NCBI GenBank assembly: GCA_964036295.1
Contig: OZ038463.1
Span: 22,865,069-22,929,068 of the forward strand
Source: Plumapathes pennacea
Taxonomy: Eukaryota > Cnidaria > Anthozoa > Antipatharia > Myriopathidae
Length of the DNA stretch: 64,000 bases
Direction of reading: 5' to 3'
Every line of letters begins with the position of its first letter. Positions within the stretch are counted from its first letter, which is position 1. Shown in pieces: positions 32,201 through 44,800 of this stretch. The notes beneath the pieces were generated by a model that was not told the origin of the DNA, made no database searches, and saw nothing but the letters and a program-made list of their open reading frames with translations. The position numbers were made by a program, and so were the translations under genes.

Positions 32201-32576
32201 ATGTAGCAGGGGTAGCCCCAACAGCACTTGGGGAAGCAGCCGACGAAACCCCAGCAGCACTTGGTGAGGCAGCCGATGTAGCAGGGGTAGCCCCAACAGC
32301 ACTTGGGGAAGCAGCCGACAAAACCCCAGCAGCACTTGGTGTCGCAGCAATAACAGTAGGTGATACGGCTGAAGTTATAGGTGTGGTCGAAGCAGCAGTT
32401 GGTGCAGAGGTAGCACTAGTAGTGGGGACATCTGGCACCTCGACGAGGAACACTGCAAAATAGCCCACCTCGTCCTTGGAGCAGGTAATGAAACTTGTTG
32501 CACCTTCACTTGAGATTTCTCCGGTCAGCACTCCGCTTGTGCTCCAGTTTGAAAACGCCGCATTCCATGCATGACA
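29223..32576 (-). CDS. Gene B exon b26: degenerate GPS, mucin array, membrane-proximal domain, TM helix, tail
   Basis: 3354 nt including stop at 29223-29225; acceptor TGTTGCAG|TGT. First 47 residues are GPS-like: C-x2-W-x6-W, then TSFITCSKDEVGYFAVF where a functional GPS would read C-x-C-x-HLT/S-x-FAVL. Then a Ser/Ala/Pro/Thr array, a domain with FTLNVNYDDF and ARGSIIVSFKLLPGEPG, a 23-residue TM helix (about 29335-29402) and a basic tail beginning RVRKRRLAVEEEGDD. The ATG at 32585 is intronic and should not be taken as a start. Confidence 0.88.
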   Translation of the reverse strand, partial: CHAWNAAFSNWSTSGVLTGEISSEGATSFITCSKDEVGYFAVFLVEVPDVPTTSATSAPTAASTTPITSAVSPTVIAATPSAAGVLSAASPSAVGATPATSAASPSAAGVSSAASPSAVGATPATSAASPSAAGVLSAASPSAVGATPAISAASPSAAGVSSAAFPSAVGATPATLAASPSAAGVSSAASPSAAGASPATSAASPSAVGASPTISAASPSAAGVSSAASPSAVGASPATSAASPSAAGVSVAASPSAFGASPATSAASPSAAGVLAAASPSAVGASPATSAASPSAAGVSSAASPSAVGATPATSAASPSAAGVSSAASPSAVGATPATSAASPSAAGVSSAASPSAVGDSSATSAASPSAAGVSPAASPSVVGASHATSAASPSAAGVSVAVSPSAVGASPATSAASPSAAGVSSAASPSAVGASPAISAASPSAAGVLLAASPSAVGASRATSAASPSAAGVSLAASPSAVGASPATSAASPSAAGVSVAASPSAVGASPAISAASPSAAGVSLAASPSAVGASPATSAASPSAAGVSVAASPSAAGAIPATSAASPSAVGVSLAASPSAAGISSAASLSAVGATPVTSAASPSAAGVSVAASPSAVGASPATSAASPSAAGVLAAASSSVVGASPATSAASPSAAGVSLAASPSAVGATPATSAASPSAAGVSSAASPSAVGASPAISAASPSAAGVSSAASPSVVGASRAISAASPSAAGVSLAASPSAVGASPATSAASPSAAGVSVAASPSAVGASPAISAASPSAAGVSLAASPSAVGASPATSAASPSAAGVSVAASPSAAGAIPATSAASPSAVGVSLAASPSAAGISSAASLSAVGATPVTSAASPSASGVSSATLPTAAGATPATSAASPIAALSPTAAGATLAASSSAPPAQNATDAPVTQDQTASVQFTLNVNYDDFINESTKGDFIKKTKTSIATNLGVDESRITNVTVARGSIIVSFKLLPGEPGEKNTSLLVSMLGSQVKSGSFVITLSDGRNLTVDANSFVHLDATVVPTLQETTVRLQPTDESSVLSNVTMIIIIVLFSVVTFAIIVGVIVAVRVRKRRLAVEEEGDDPIRSQRTRQNPQSFEAGTLKR

Positions 32577-35500
32577 CTGCAACATGACGATACATGTCCG
32601 ATAAAGAGCACAAACAAGGGAAGCGATACAAAGAAGAAGAAGAATATAATTATGACATCATAACAGTAGAAAGAATTGCATCGGTTTCGTGATCATTCAG
32701 TACAATTTAAAGATCATATGTACTTGCAGTTTGAAAGATAAGTCAGAGATGTTACTAACACGGGGTTAGGGGAATGATGTCAAAGAAGCCGACAGAGCTA
32801 AGTCGCGTAGGGTTAGTTTTAGGGTTAGGTTATGGTTAGGATTAGTTGTTTCTAACCTTAAACCTAACCCTACGCGACTTAGCTTTGTCGGCTTCTTTGA
32901 TATCATTCCTCATTCCCCGTTTTAGTAACATCCGAAAAGTCAGTATACCATTAGTGTCTTGGCATTGTGAGTTTTTACCACTCTACGGCCAAACACGGTG
33001 ACAATTTTAGTTTGTTTCCGAATTTTTGGGGTTAAATAGGACGCTGTACAAAGATTTCAAACCAGCTGGAATATCACAATTCGAATACCACTGCGGTTTT
33101 TCGGTCAGCCTATTTGTTTCTTACACGTTCATTGACGAAAAAAAAATATTGATTTCTGAAAACTGATGCCTAAAAGCCTGAGAAAACGAACGCACAATGT
33201 TGGCATAACATCGCCTAACATTGTTGGTAAATGTTGCTTGTGCGATGTTGGGATATGTTGCGTGTACAGTGACACCCGGGATCGATATTTATCCACAACT
33301 CTTTGCAAAACCGTAAAGTGCTGTTGTTGTCCGCCCATTATGGAGCCCGGTGAATAGAGTCGATAGAAAAACGCGAAAATGCATCGCAATTGCTGCTCTT
33401 ACCGTCGTAAGAAGGATTCAGGGCTCATCATGCAACATTGCCCAACATGGTGTACAAATGAACGCAACATGCTGTGCCCAACAATACTGGGCGATGTTGT
33501 GGAAACATGTTGCGTTCGTTTGCACAGGCCTTTCATCACGCACTCTAGAGTCATCCTCTTTTTTCATGTATGAAGATATTGGCACTGCAATGGCTGGTGG
33601 CAAATAAACAATTTCCGTTCGATTTGTTCCAGCATTTCAGTCATTAATATCGATATATGAACAAAAATATTTCCATTCTGGAGGTGGTATACATCTTGCC
33701 TTGCTGCGTTCATATTGCTATGTAGAATAAGCTAACTTTCTCATCGTCCAAATGGCATTCAGTTTACGATCAGGTGATGTTAAATGGGACAACAAACGGA
33801 CGCCAAAATAGCGCCCGAATAAATTTGAAGGAATCAACCGCGTGCTTCCTTGACCATCTAGTGCTTGCCAACGTCATTTTGGCACCCTTTGTTCAGCCAC
33901 TTCAAACCACGTGACCGGTGAAGCCAAATGGGTCAATTGTATTCGGAATCCCTGTTCGGGTGTGGTAATAGATTTCCAAACGAAAGCTTATCGAGCTCTG
34001 AGAAGTACATTCCTGTTAATATACGCTTTTGTCAAATCGGGTGCCTCACCTTTGGTTCGCCTTTGCTGGCGTTGTAGCTTTTCAAAGGCACTTTGTAACT
34101 GATCGAGTGTGCTAAACCGCTGACTTCAAGGACAGACAGCGTGTCGGGGTTAAACAGCTTGATATAGATGACGTCACTGATGCGGTCCTTGTTTTCATTG
34201 GCGAGCAACAACTCATCTGGGTACTGAAATAAACAAATAATAAAACATCGATATACCACTGACTATCCACTATTGTCTCGTTTTGAGGCTTAGTTACAAC
34301 ACCATACAAGAATAACTCGCGAGAATGACTTTGGAGAACTTTCTTGTTGTCTTTCAGCTTAATTCCCTATCTTCATTGCCGAAATTAGGGCAACCAGTTT
34401 CTAGAAAAACTAAATTTACTATCGCAATTTCACATTTAAAACTTTATGAGTTTCATACAACGAATGTCAAACGGCTGCGAAAACACACCCCACGCCTACA
34501 TTTTTAGCAGCTTTGAAAAGGCTTAATCGTTTAGCGGAAACGACAAAGGCTGCTCATATAGCTCGCTGTGCCCGCACACATTTCTTGGCTAGTGTCACTA
34601 TTGTTCTTGGCTGACCTTCATAACATTAAAACCACCACACACCATCATCATAGTCACCCAGGGAAGGTGAAAATACAGTACGCATGCAACCCAAACGACT
34701 GCACTTACCTGAGCAGACACGATACATGCTCCACTGCAGCTCTGGCTAGAACATTGCCAGTTCTCGTACTGCTCCTTGAGACTCTGTCCCAGCAACACTT
34801 GCGCGCTGATGTTCACTCCGACTGCACACTCATCGCACGCGATGTTAGTGTAGTTCTTGTCAACTGCTTCGAACAGGTTTTGCTCGCTGCGAAGGACGAC
34901 AACTTTAGACTGTGCCACTTGTGCGGGCTCTCCACCTGACATGCCTTTACATAAAGATCTGCCCAGCTCATCCACGGAAGAGATCAACTGCTCTTTTAGT
35001 ATCATGGAGGAGTTCCTGTAGTCATCCGGCGTGATTATGTTTGAAAATGTGTCGAGGATTGTTTCAACCTGGTGACAAACACAGATTGATGTTCGTAAAT
35101 AAAACTCCTATTCAAGTGACACAATTCGTGACCCAATAATTCTAAGGATGTGTTCGATTGGGACACCTGGAATGGACACATCATCATTCCCTGTTTTATT
35201 TTAGGAATTTAGGTGTTTTCAGTTGGTCAGCCAAATCAATCCGCTCTCAACACGGTTAAACTTTGCTTCGACTGACTGCGGGCCCTGTAATAACCGACAC
35301 TGTTTTCGGGCTCCAAAACGAAACAAAGCTGACGGATTTTTCACGTTGTAACACACTACATACTGACGAAGCATCGGGAATTAACGTGGGTGAGAGACTG
35401 GAGCAAGAAAGTGGAAATTTGCTGCAGTGTGGTTACTTTTTACTCTCACCGGAAAAAAGGAAGCCGTTTAGGAGAATAAAAGGTGTTTTTGGATATTTAA

Positions 35501-38500
35501 AAAAGTCTAAAAACACATTTAAGGTGTTCTGTAATTGTTTTTTGATGAGGGAGTGGTCGAGACAAGGCACACGCCGATTGGTTGGCGTGTCTCATGTGAT
35601 GAAGCGAAAGTTCTATTTGTAGCTTGTGCAGCATGATTGAAAGAGATGAGCCCAGAACATTGAAAGCATGAATAACGCGAGAAGCAGTGCACCTTAAAGC
35701 TGGTGTTACACTGGTCGATTTGCAATGCTGATTTTCTACAAATTCACGCAACGGTGTTGCAAGTTTTTGAATCGCTTTCAAAAACTTGCAACGCGTTGCA
35801 GCACTGCAAACATCGCGAAAAATCGTTGGTAAGGGGGTGTTACACCTGAACAATTTTTAGCGCAACATCGTATCGTTGCAAATCGACCAGTGTAACACCA
35901 CCTTAAGGACTACAGAAATAACAACTTTAGGATGTATTCGATTGAGTCTATTCCGGAATAGGAATAGCTAAAATGACCCAAAGGTTTGCTTGTTCTGGGG
36001 GAGATTTTGTTCAAAAATGTTTTAAAAACCTCCATGCTTGCATTTTGAAAGCTCCCGACACATCCCAACCTTAATCAGCTCCAAACCAAACATGTTACCA
36101 TTCAACAGCGCTATTCCTATTCCGAAATAGACCCAACCTTATTGTGTTTCAGCCGAGAGGATATAGATTATCTGTCAAAGAATTACTCTCACCCATATGG
36201 TATTTTTGTACAATTCGTGAGATCGTAACAGCAAAATTCCCAATGGTAAAGTCCCAAAAAAATATATGCCGACTAGATTTTGAATTGAAACCATGTTGTA
36301 AGTGAGGTGACCGAGTGTTGCTATCCAAGGCTGCGTCAATAAGTATTACATTCACTTTTACTTTTATTGGGCTGGTGCAAATGACATAAGTCATGTGACT
36401 TTTGTTTATTCGTCATTTTAGGGATCAAATTGTCATGGGAATCGCGTTTTCACCAAGCACGAGCTAATCTGAAGCCATTTGGGGTCGTCAGTAGAGCGGT
36501 GAATCGGAGATAATTCAGAGACACAAAACTGCAGCAGTGCCTTCTTATGATTTGATGAATGGAATCTCATTTAGTAAATCATATAGTGAGCGGTTGCCAG
36601 TTTGTTATCCACGTCAGATTCCACTTTTTCGGTTATTTTAATACCGTTTGAAAGGAGTTCTTGTGCTTATAGTCGACTAAATGGTTGCTATCTAAACACC
36701 CGCGACTCACTGGGTAAAATAGTCACTGGGTAAATTATTGGGTAAAATCAGCCGATCAGTTACTCGGGACCAACACCCCAAACATTTACGAAGAATTTAC
36801 ACATGTGTAAATTACGTGCAAAACGTATGGCAGTCATATTTACAGTGTTAAAGAGTAGAAACTTCCAGTGTAAATAGTAAATCGGGCATTGATGACACAT
36901 TGGCCAACTTATAAAGTTCCTTCCACACGAATATATTTTCTAAAGCTTACGTTTTGATTTCGCTACAAAAGGTATTACGTCACCGTTTCCGGATCGTTTT
37001 ACCTATGCACACAAAATTCACCTTTGCACTGTGCATATCGACAAATGATTCTAAGTTGTCATTCACAGTCAGTCGGGTGCAATAGAGATAATCGAAGGTG
37101 AGTGCTATAAAATTGAGGTCCTATGCCTAAATTTTTTCGAATGTTTGCATTTTGAAAGAAAATCTTTCAATTCTGGACGCGTTTTCTGAAGTCGTCGTAT
37201 GGTTTTATGAAAACGTATTCCTGTGGACGGAGCCTAGGAACTACAGGGTCGTTGCACTGGAAATACAGTCAGTAGTATTTGACTTTAAAGTTGCTATAAT
37301 ATGCAAACGACTATTGAAATCAGACGCTGCTAGGCCTAGTTCAAATGTCGAGATTCTGCTGTGACGAACTTAATTGAATTAGATTCTACAAAAGCACGGC
37401 AGTTGTTTCAAACATCAAACTAACTCAGTCGTACCTAATTGCCAAACTGCAATATGGTTAGCGACTGTTGTTTAAAGTCTAGGAAATTTATGCATTATAT
37501 TCGACACATGGAAAATAAGGCCTGGTTTATACGTCGCACAATCGTCGCATTTAATTCACACGAATTTAATTCATATTAACTTCGTCGATCAGACGACGTA
37601 AATGTCACTCCGATTCATACGACGGCATTTAATGCAGACGAATTTAAATCCCATGTGTGAATCCTCCTTCATTCTCAGTGTTATCGGCTAAAATAATTCG
37701 GGTAGTTTATGCAGTTCATTCGATGCGTCGTTGCTGCGACGTCTAAATCGAACACGCATTTTAGACGTTGTATCCGTGTGGCCATGACGGATAATGCGTG
37801 TTGGACGAATTTAATTCCTCAGACGAATACAATTCGATTTAGACGTCGTCGCAACGTCGAATTTAATTGCTGGAATTAAATTCGTGTGAATTAAATTCGA
37901 CAATTGTGCGACGTATAAACCAGGCCTAAGATGTTTGAAATTCAATCACTTTATCCAACTGGTCCAAACGACGTTGTCGAACTTAATTGATTCAAACGTT
38001 TAACTTTTGTCGCACTCAATACAAACGTCAGATTCGACACGGCAGAAGTTCGACGTTTGAACCAGGCCTATTTAGGAAATTGGTTGAGAATCAAATCATT
38101 ATTAAAACAAAATCTTTACTCACTTGCCCTACTGTTTTTGCATCGATTACTTCTTCCTGAACCACAGCTCTCCTTCGCCTGCTCAACCCTTCCCCGGAAT
38201 CCACCAACAGAGGCCTCAGTGCTTCCAAAAGGCGGGAAGCCATTGTGATTGCCAAGGCTTCATTGTCGTCTATCAAGCCTTTTGAAGCCTCGGAGAGTGC
38301 TTCCAAATTTGCTGTAAAGGCCTCTTCATCGTCTGGATCAAGGTTCTCAAAATCTTGGAGAACCTTTTAAAGAACGACATAAAGAAAATAAAGACACATC
38401 GCCTAATTAAGCAAATTGAGATATAATAACCAGTGAATCTAATAGATAAGTTTCAAATAATGCGTACAGCACAGGCCTTTCCAGAATGGTCCTCATATCA

Positions 38501-38779
38501 AGTTTTTTGTCTTATCAAAGTGTTAACAAAGGCAACTACGACAGTGAAAGTGACCTTCGCAGTTAGGAAGCAACTTAAGTAGTTAGGCAACTACACCAAA
38601 TAACAATGAATTGTTATGAATATGTATTTAAAAGAGATAATCAATCAATCAATCAATCAACCTTTATTTATACACGATAGAAGTTTAAAGCTACAGCTTA
38701 TGTGGTAGTGTGAGTAAATTTTCTGGATTAAAATGCATTAAAATAAGTAACGTTAGTATCTCCAATAATAATAATAATG

Positions 38780-38873
<94 letters not shown>

Positions 38874-41800
38874 TAATGATATTGATAATAATAATTTCCT
38901 TTAGATACTAATAATCAAACCTAATTTGCTGGTAAAATAAAACGATAAAAGATTCCCCCTTATTCTTTTCTTTACTAAATTTTAATACTGGTAAGTAGTG
39001 CCCCCCTCCCCTCCCCCAACAGTGAAAACTAAGACATAAAAACTACTTTTTACGGTATGTTATAATATGCAAAATCGGCTGCCCTATTATTTGCCGTTTG
39101 GGCCGAGGTCACATTAAAAGTAAAATTCTTAAAATCTGATGTCTTTACGGCTTCCGTTAACAATGCCTTGGTGTTGCCCGACTTAATGTTCTTGCATTTG
39201 TTGGCAATGTTGTTCCACAGCACGGCGCCTCTGTGTTGTATAGAGTGCTTCATAGTGTTCGTGTTGTATCGTGGTGTGATCAGTTGGTGTGGTTTTCGTA
39301 GCGAGTACTTTGTTTGGCGCTTTTCGATCATTGTTGTCATACAGGCAGGCGTAATGCCGTTATATATCTTGTGAATCAGTTTCAGCAAGGCCAGCTTATA
39401 TTGAGTGTAGATGGATTTCCAGTTTGTTCGGAGTAGGACTTCGCGGGAGGGGGTGTCCATAGGTATCTTATATATGATTCTGGCTGCTCTGCGATGTAGC
39501 GCTTCAACCGAGTTGAATGCGTTCATGCAGTTGCATCCCCCCCATATTACAAGACCATAAGTGATAGATGGCATGATGATTTTCATATATAGCTGTTCCA
39601 GTACTCTTCATAACTCTTCATCGTGTGATCAAATGAAACAAATTAAGAAACCATAATACACAAAGAACGATTGAGTGAGCAGTGTTACAAACAAATACTA
39701 TTTGGAGCAATAGCAAAAGCACCCTACCGCTTCAGTAACCACTGTTTTGATTTCCGCCACAAGAGTCGCAAAAGAATTATTCAAGGCTTGCAAGGATTCC
39801 AGAAAAATTACGGTCTCACCTAAAACGAGAAAGGATTAGCATCAGTACATTTTAAGTTAAGGTATCACTCCCAATGACCACTTTCCAGCAGAGTTTTATT
39901 TAAATAATTGTCTAGCTGCTTCTAATGTCTGTTATTGATACCAAATATGGCAACGTTATTGCGCAATGACGTCACATGTGTTTACATATATTTTCTCAAT
40001 GTCCCTCAGTATTTAACTGATGGAACGAAACCAATGGCATTTGAAAGGGCCAACGGGGGGCCTAAAAATTTGTCTCAGTTTTTTGAAATTTTGCTTCAAA
40101 ACTTTTTAATGATTTTTTTTTAAACTTTATCCATGTGATAAATTTTCACAGTTTACATTAAAACGTTCATAAACTTTAAAAAACTTTTTAAGCAAAAATT
40201 AAAAATTCTTAGACAAACTTTTGTAGACCCCGCTAGCTCTTTTATACGCCGCAGGTTTCGTTCCAATCGGTTAAATACTGAAGGACATTAAGTAAAAAGT
40301 AGATAAAATATATGACGTCACAGATTGCGGAATAGATTCCCCCAAGCTCAACATACATGGCAACCACCACCGAGATTCTTATCTGCAAATTTGCAACAAA
40401 CATATATATCGCATATCGCATGCCAATGTTTCACATTTTTCTGTCAGGTAAAAAAATAAAACATATATGGGGGGTGATACCTTAATGTATTGGATGCTCC
40501 ACAACATTACTGAAGCGTTTGCGTGTGTGAGGAAATTATATATTGATCGGTATCAAAGAACGACTGTTCTGACTGTGCAAAACTAATTGAGTCAGGATTC
40601 TAATTACGCTTTACGTTGCTGATAGGACAGTCTCGGAGTATTCAGTGATGCGCACTACAACCACCAATATTCATTAACCAACAGCCCAATTATCTCCTGG
40701 CAGAATATAGACAAAAATCCCGCATCCGGAAAACCCACCTACAACGCGAGAGGATATCTGCAATTATCGTAGTTCTAGTAAAAATTAGTAATTAGAAACA
40801 CCTAAGTAAAAACATACCCGAGATCTTCCCGACACCGATCTGCTGTCTGATTTTCTCATCTACGTTCTTGACGTCATTTTCGTCTAGTGCTCTTTCTCTG
40901 ACACGGATGCTTACGCACTCTGACCTTGAAACAGCTTGGTGAACATCGGCTACTTCGATGAAGAGGCACTCGTGAGTAAAGTTATTGTTCTTGTCACCTG
41001 ATACAGAAAATTTCACCGTGATATACTTTGTTTCACTCAAGACACAGATGGGTTTGTAATTCGCATAAACATACAAGAAAAAACAAACAATCAAAACAAA
41101 ACAAGAAACAGCATCTGGTTAAGCAAATAAGTATATAAGATCGATACTAGCTTGACTTCAAAGTGCCTATAAGCCCCATAATGATATATTTATAATCGGT
41201 TCCACATCCAGTTAATGGTTGACTACTACAATAATTCTGTGTTTCAACGTTGCGCCCATAAGCTATAAAAGGTTTATATTTCAAATATAGTACACCATGC
41301 TCAGCAAAAAAAGTCGAGCTCGTTGGCAAAGCCTCCTGCATTTGGGGGACTTTACTCGCAAGGTAGCTCAAAATTAGAAAAATGATTTATTTTGTTTTAA
41401 TCATCTTATTTTATGTTGGAAGCGGACCTAAAATGCACCTTTACTCTATTGTGTATCCTTTTTGTGTCACAAGGTTAATCCTTGGAATGTGATAGAACCG
41501 AATCTTTTATTGTTACCACTCTCCTTCTCTTTCCTGTATAATTATATTTAGCAAACAGTTTACCAATCACGTACCTGCAGGTAAATCGAACTCACAACAC
41601 TCGCTCTCGGATGAAGGACCCATGTACTTCACCACGAGTTTGTCGGCTCGTTTACGGACTTTGCGGCCGCATCTATAAGTCAAAGGTTCGTCACCTGGAT
41701 CATCAAACACATCGGTGGCGCAAAGTGTAAAGGTAGTGGACAGAGCTTCACCATCCTCAGGTTCTACGGTCGCGATACCTGGCGAAATAATTCGTCGGCA

Positions 41801-44800
41801 TTCATTTTTTGAATTAGGTTTGAGACTAGATTCCAGCTAATGAGGATGACCTTCAGTTAGCTACCTTAAAGCTAAGGCTATCCTGGCACTGAAAGGTTTC
41901 CTATATTATTGCGTTCGACGAAGGAGAACGCAACCCTAATCTCAACCGGATTTGGGTACCGTGGGGTCGATGGGATACCTGTCACGTGCTTTCCGCAGCC
42001 GCGAGAAATCGAGATTTTTCGTTGGTGGGCGATGTTCCAAATCTGCGCCATTTTGAATAATTACTATAAGCGCTCTGTGTCGCACGAGTGGCTCTGAATG
42101 ATCACACTGAGGTCTATAAAGGCAAAGACACCTACTTTTCAGTAAAAGATGCCAATATCTGGATAATAAGGGCAGCACGACAGCAAGAATTCCACAGGAA
42201 AATGTAATCGACTCGCGATTGCCGTCGCGCTCTGTGTCGCACGAGTGGCTCTGAATGATCACACTGAGGTCTATCAAAGGTAAAGACAGCTACTTTTCAC
42301 TGAAAGAAGCCAATATCTGGGATAATAAGGGCAGCACGACAGCAATAATTCCACAGAAAAATGTAACTCGACTCGCGATTGCCGTATTTCAGTTTCTGCG
42401 TTGATGAAAATATACTCAATATGCAACCGACACTTTACTTATGTTTCAGATACTTATCTGGAAGAAATATACGGCTTTGTGGAGACATAGGTATCGCGGT
42501 GATTCAATCGCAAACCACAGGATGGTCGAATTGTGAAACTCTCGTGTGCAACTCAACTTGTTTCTTCCGACAAAGGTATAAGTGTGATCTAAAATCACAC
42601 TTGACCATGTCTTACAATTTTCGTATATCTATAAAGAATTAAAACAAAATAAAAAGAAAGAAAGAAAAAGAAAAGAAAAAGAAAGAAAGAAAAAGTTTTG
42701 ATATAATATTGCTTGGCCGAGGTTCGAACCCGGACCGCACGGTTTTCGTGCTGCTCACTTCCGGTTTCAGACGAAACCCACGAACTTTTCGAGATCGTTA
42801 TAGGGAAAAGCATTTTAGAACAAAAACAACTCCAAGCAAAGAGAAGTCGAACGCACCTGACTAATCTCTGATTACTACTATTTATTGTTTTTAATCAGCG
42901 TGAAAAAGCAAGCGAGCGGTTTGAGGCGCGTTCGTCTGGGACTTGGAGCATACGCGTTAGCTTGGGAGGTAAACCTATTCCGGATAATTTGGAATACCAT
43001 TACGCTATTTTCATATTTTCATATATTTACATATGCTAGCTGCTGTGTCAAACTGCAAGCTCGTCTGATAACCGTTCGATTCATATGAGCCCGGTTACCG
43101 AGATCTCGTCCTCCTACTATTTCCTTTGTAAAAATTCCGATGTGTTCATATGAGAAGGCGGGCCAGCCCAGTTAACCGAGATCTCGGTCTTTGCGACCGG
43201 GATCTCGGTAAACCGGGCTGGCCCGTTTCTCATATGAAAACTCCAGCCCGGTTAACTGGGATGAAAATGTTTTAACTACGAGAGAGAGTACTTGGCACTT
43301 TCTTGCTTCTTAATTTTGATATTGATGGAAAAATTGGCAAAACTTCTGTATCATGAACACTTCATCCCGGTTACCTGGGCTGAAATTTCCCATGTGAGCA
43401 CATGACCAGGCTGGCCCGGTTGACCGGCTGATATGAAGAGGCCCTGAATATGCCGGAAGGTCTATTCCTATTCCGGAATAGTCCTTAACCCTTTCATTTC
43501 AGAGTGATCAACTTCAATTTTATCCTTCAGTCTCTCACCAGGTATATATTGTACAGTATGGAGAATTTGACACCTGATAGTTGGCTTGGGTGAAAGCTGA
43601 TTGACCTATCAATTATCACTACATCACTCGTACATTTTCTTCTTGAAAAGTTGTAAGAATTTGTATTATCGAGCTCAGGAGTGAAAGGGTTACCAAACGC
43701 GCTCTTCTGGGTGCCCGTGTTACATGCCATGCGCACGTGCATACCTTGTGAAGGTGGAGCATTCGTAATTATATCTTCGTAAGCAGATGACTTGACTTCT
43801 CCTTTAAAATTGAGAGCATCCAGTCTCATTCGGAAAGTTGCTCCTCCTGGTAGCGCATTCGGGTTAAAGATTAGTTTGAATCTACTTCTGATTACGCCTC
43901 CACTTTCCTTCCTCAGAACCTTGTCTTTCTTGGAACGAAGGACATCAGCTGCATCCAAATCCACACAGTCATAACCTGTTCAAATTGATTTTAGTCAGAT
44001 CAAGAATAAGGTTGAATTAAATAGCATATAAAGCAAAGTGAGTTAAAATGGTTCGCACGGGCTCTAGATACAAAGGGAGTACTATTTGTACAAGCAGGAG
44101 TACAGGGGGGTGGACCACTTTGGCACGGTTGCTGATCCGTTGATCGCAAAAAGACGAGATCAGACAATTAGGGTCAAATTACATCTTACCTTCCTCTTCC
44201 TTCGGCTCACAAGACCAAACAAGTTCCGTGAAAGTTAAACTGGTCTCTACAGCAGCAGCGATGACAACTTTGTCACTTGGGTTCACTTTATTTCCTTTAC
44301 TGTTTTTGATCTCCAGGGACATCTCTGGAGGTTTCCCAGGAACCATCAATCTGAATACAGACTCTTCAGAGACTTTCTCGCCTTTGCGGAAAGTGAGCGT
44401 AAACATGTACCTAAATAGAAAAGAACAGCGTACAATTGTGTCAGCTTCACAGACACAACAATGCATACCCTAAAAGTACTTTGAATTACAGACGAAAAAT
44501 AAACGCGTAGTATCCCAAGAAAATAGAAATTTGTCAACTTCAGACAATTTATATATTACTGATTGGTCAAACGTTTAAATTTTGACAATCAGGCTAGTGT
44601 TAAAAGCAGTTTATTCAGCCATTGTGTAATCAAACTCTGCCCCACCTCTAATTGATTGAAAAAGTACGAAGATTTCCTGTGCTTAAAAGGAAATACTCTA
44701 ATCAAAATATTGTGTATCCCAAACAGCTTTGAACTAGACACAGAGACTTCACGACAAAAATAATATCATCTACTGCTATGTGTTGTAATTACACGTACCG

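Larger units (their letters stand above)
41779..43744 (-). other. Gene B intron between b19 and b20
   Basis: Repeat-dense: tandem duplication at 42070, GAAA-rich tract near 42650, fold-back element at 43076 and MITE at 43487. A GGTTCGAACC box at 42721 is tRNA-like but has no tRNA around it. Confidence 0.6.

Noticed and set aside
30803-32350. 515-codon Leu/Gln-rich ORF and smaller ones on the minus strand within the mucin array
   Set aside because: Second frame of the 75-bp repeat; no start context, splice link or independent conservation. The Ser/Ala frame joins upstream and downstream exons in phase.
32805-32875. TTAGGG-like motifs suggesting an interstitial telomere
   Set aside because: Only a few imperfect motifs, located in the loop and arms of a fold-back element; not a tandem array.
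42715-42790. tRNA-like GGTTCGAACC box
   Set aside because: No cloverleaf: no matching acceptor stem, D arm or A box at the right distance on either strand. At most a degraded tRNA-derived SINE piece.
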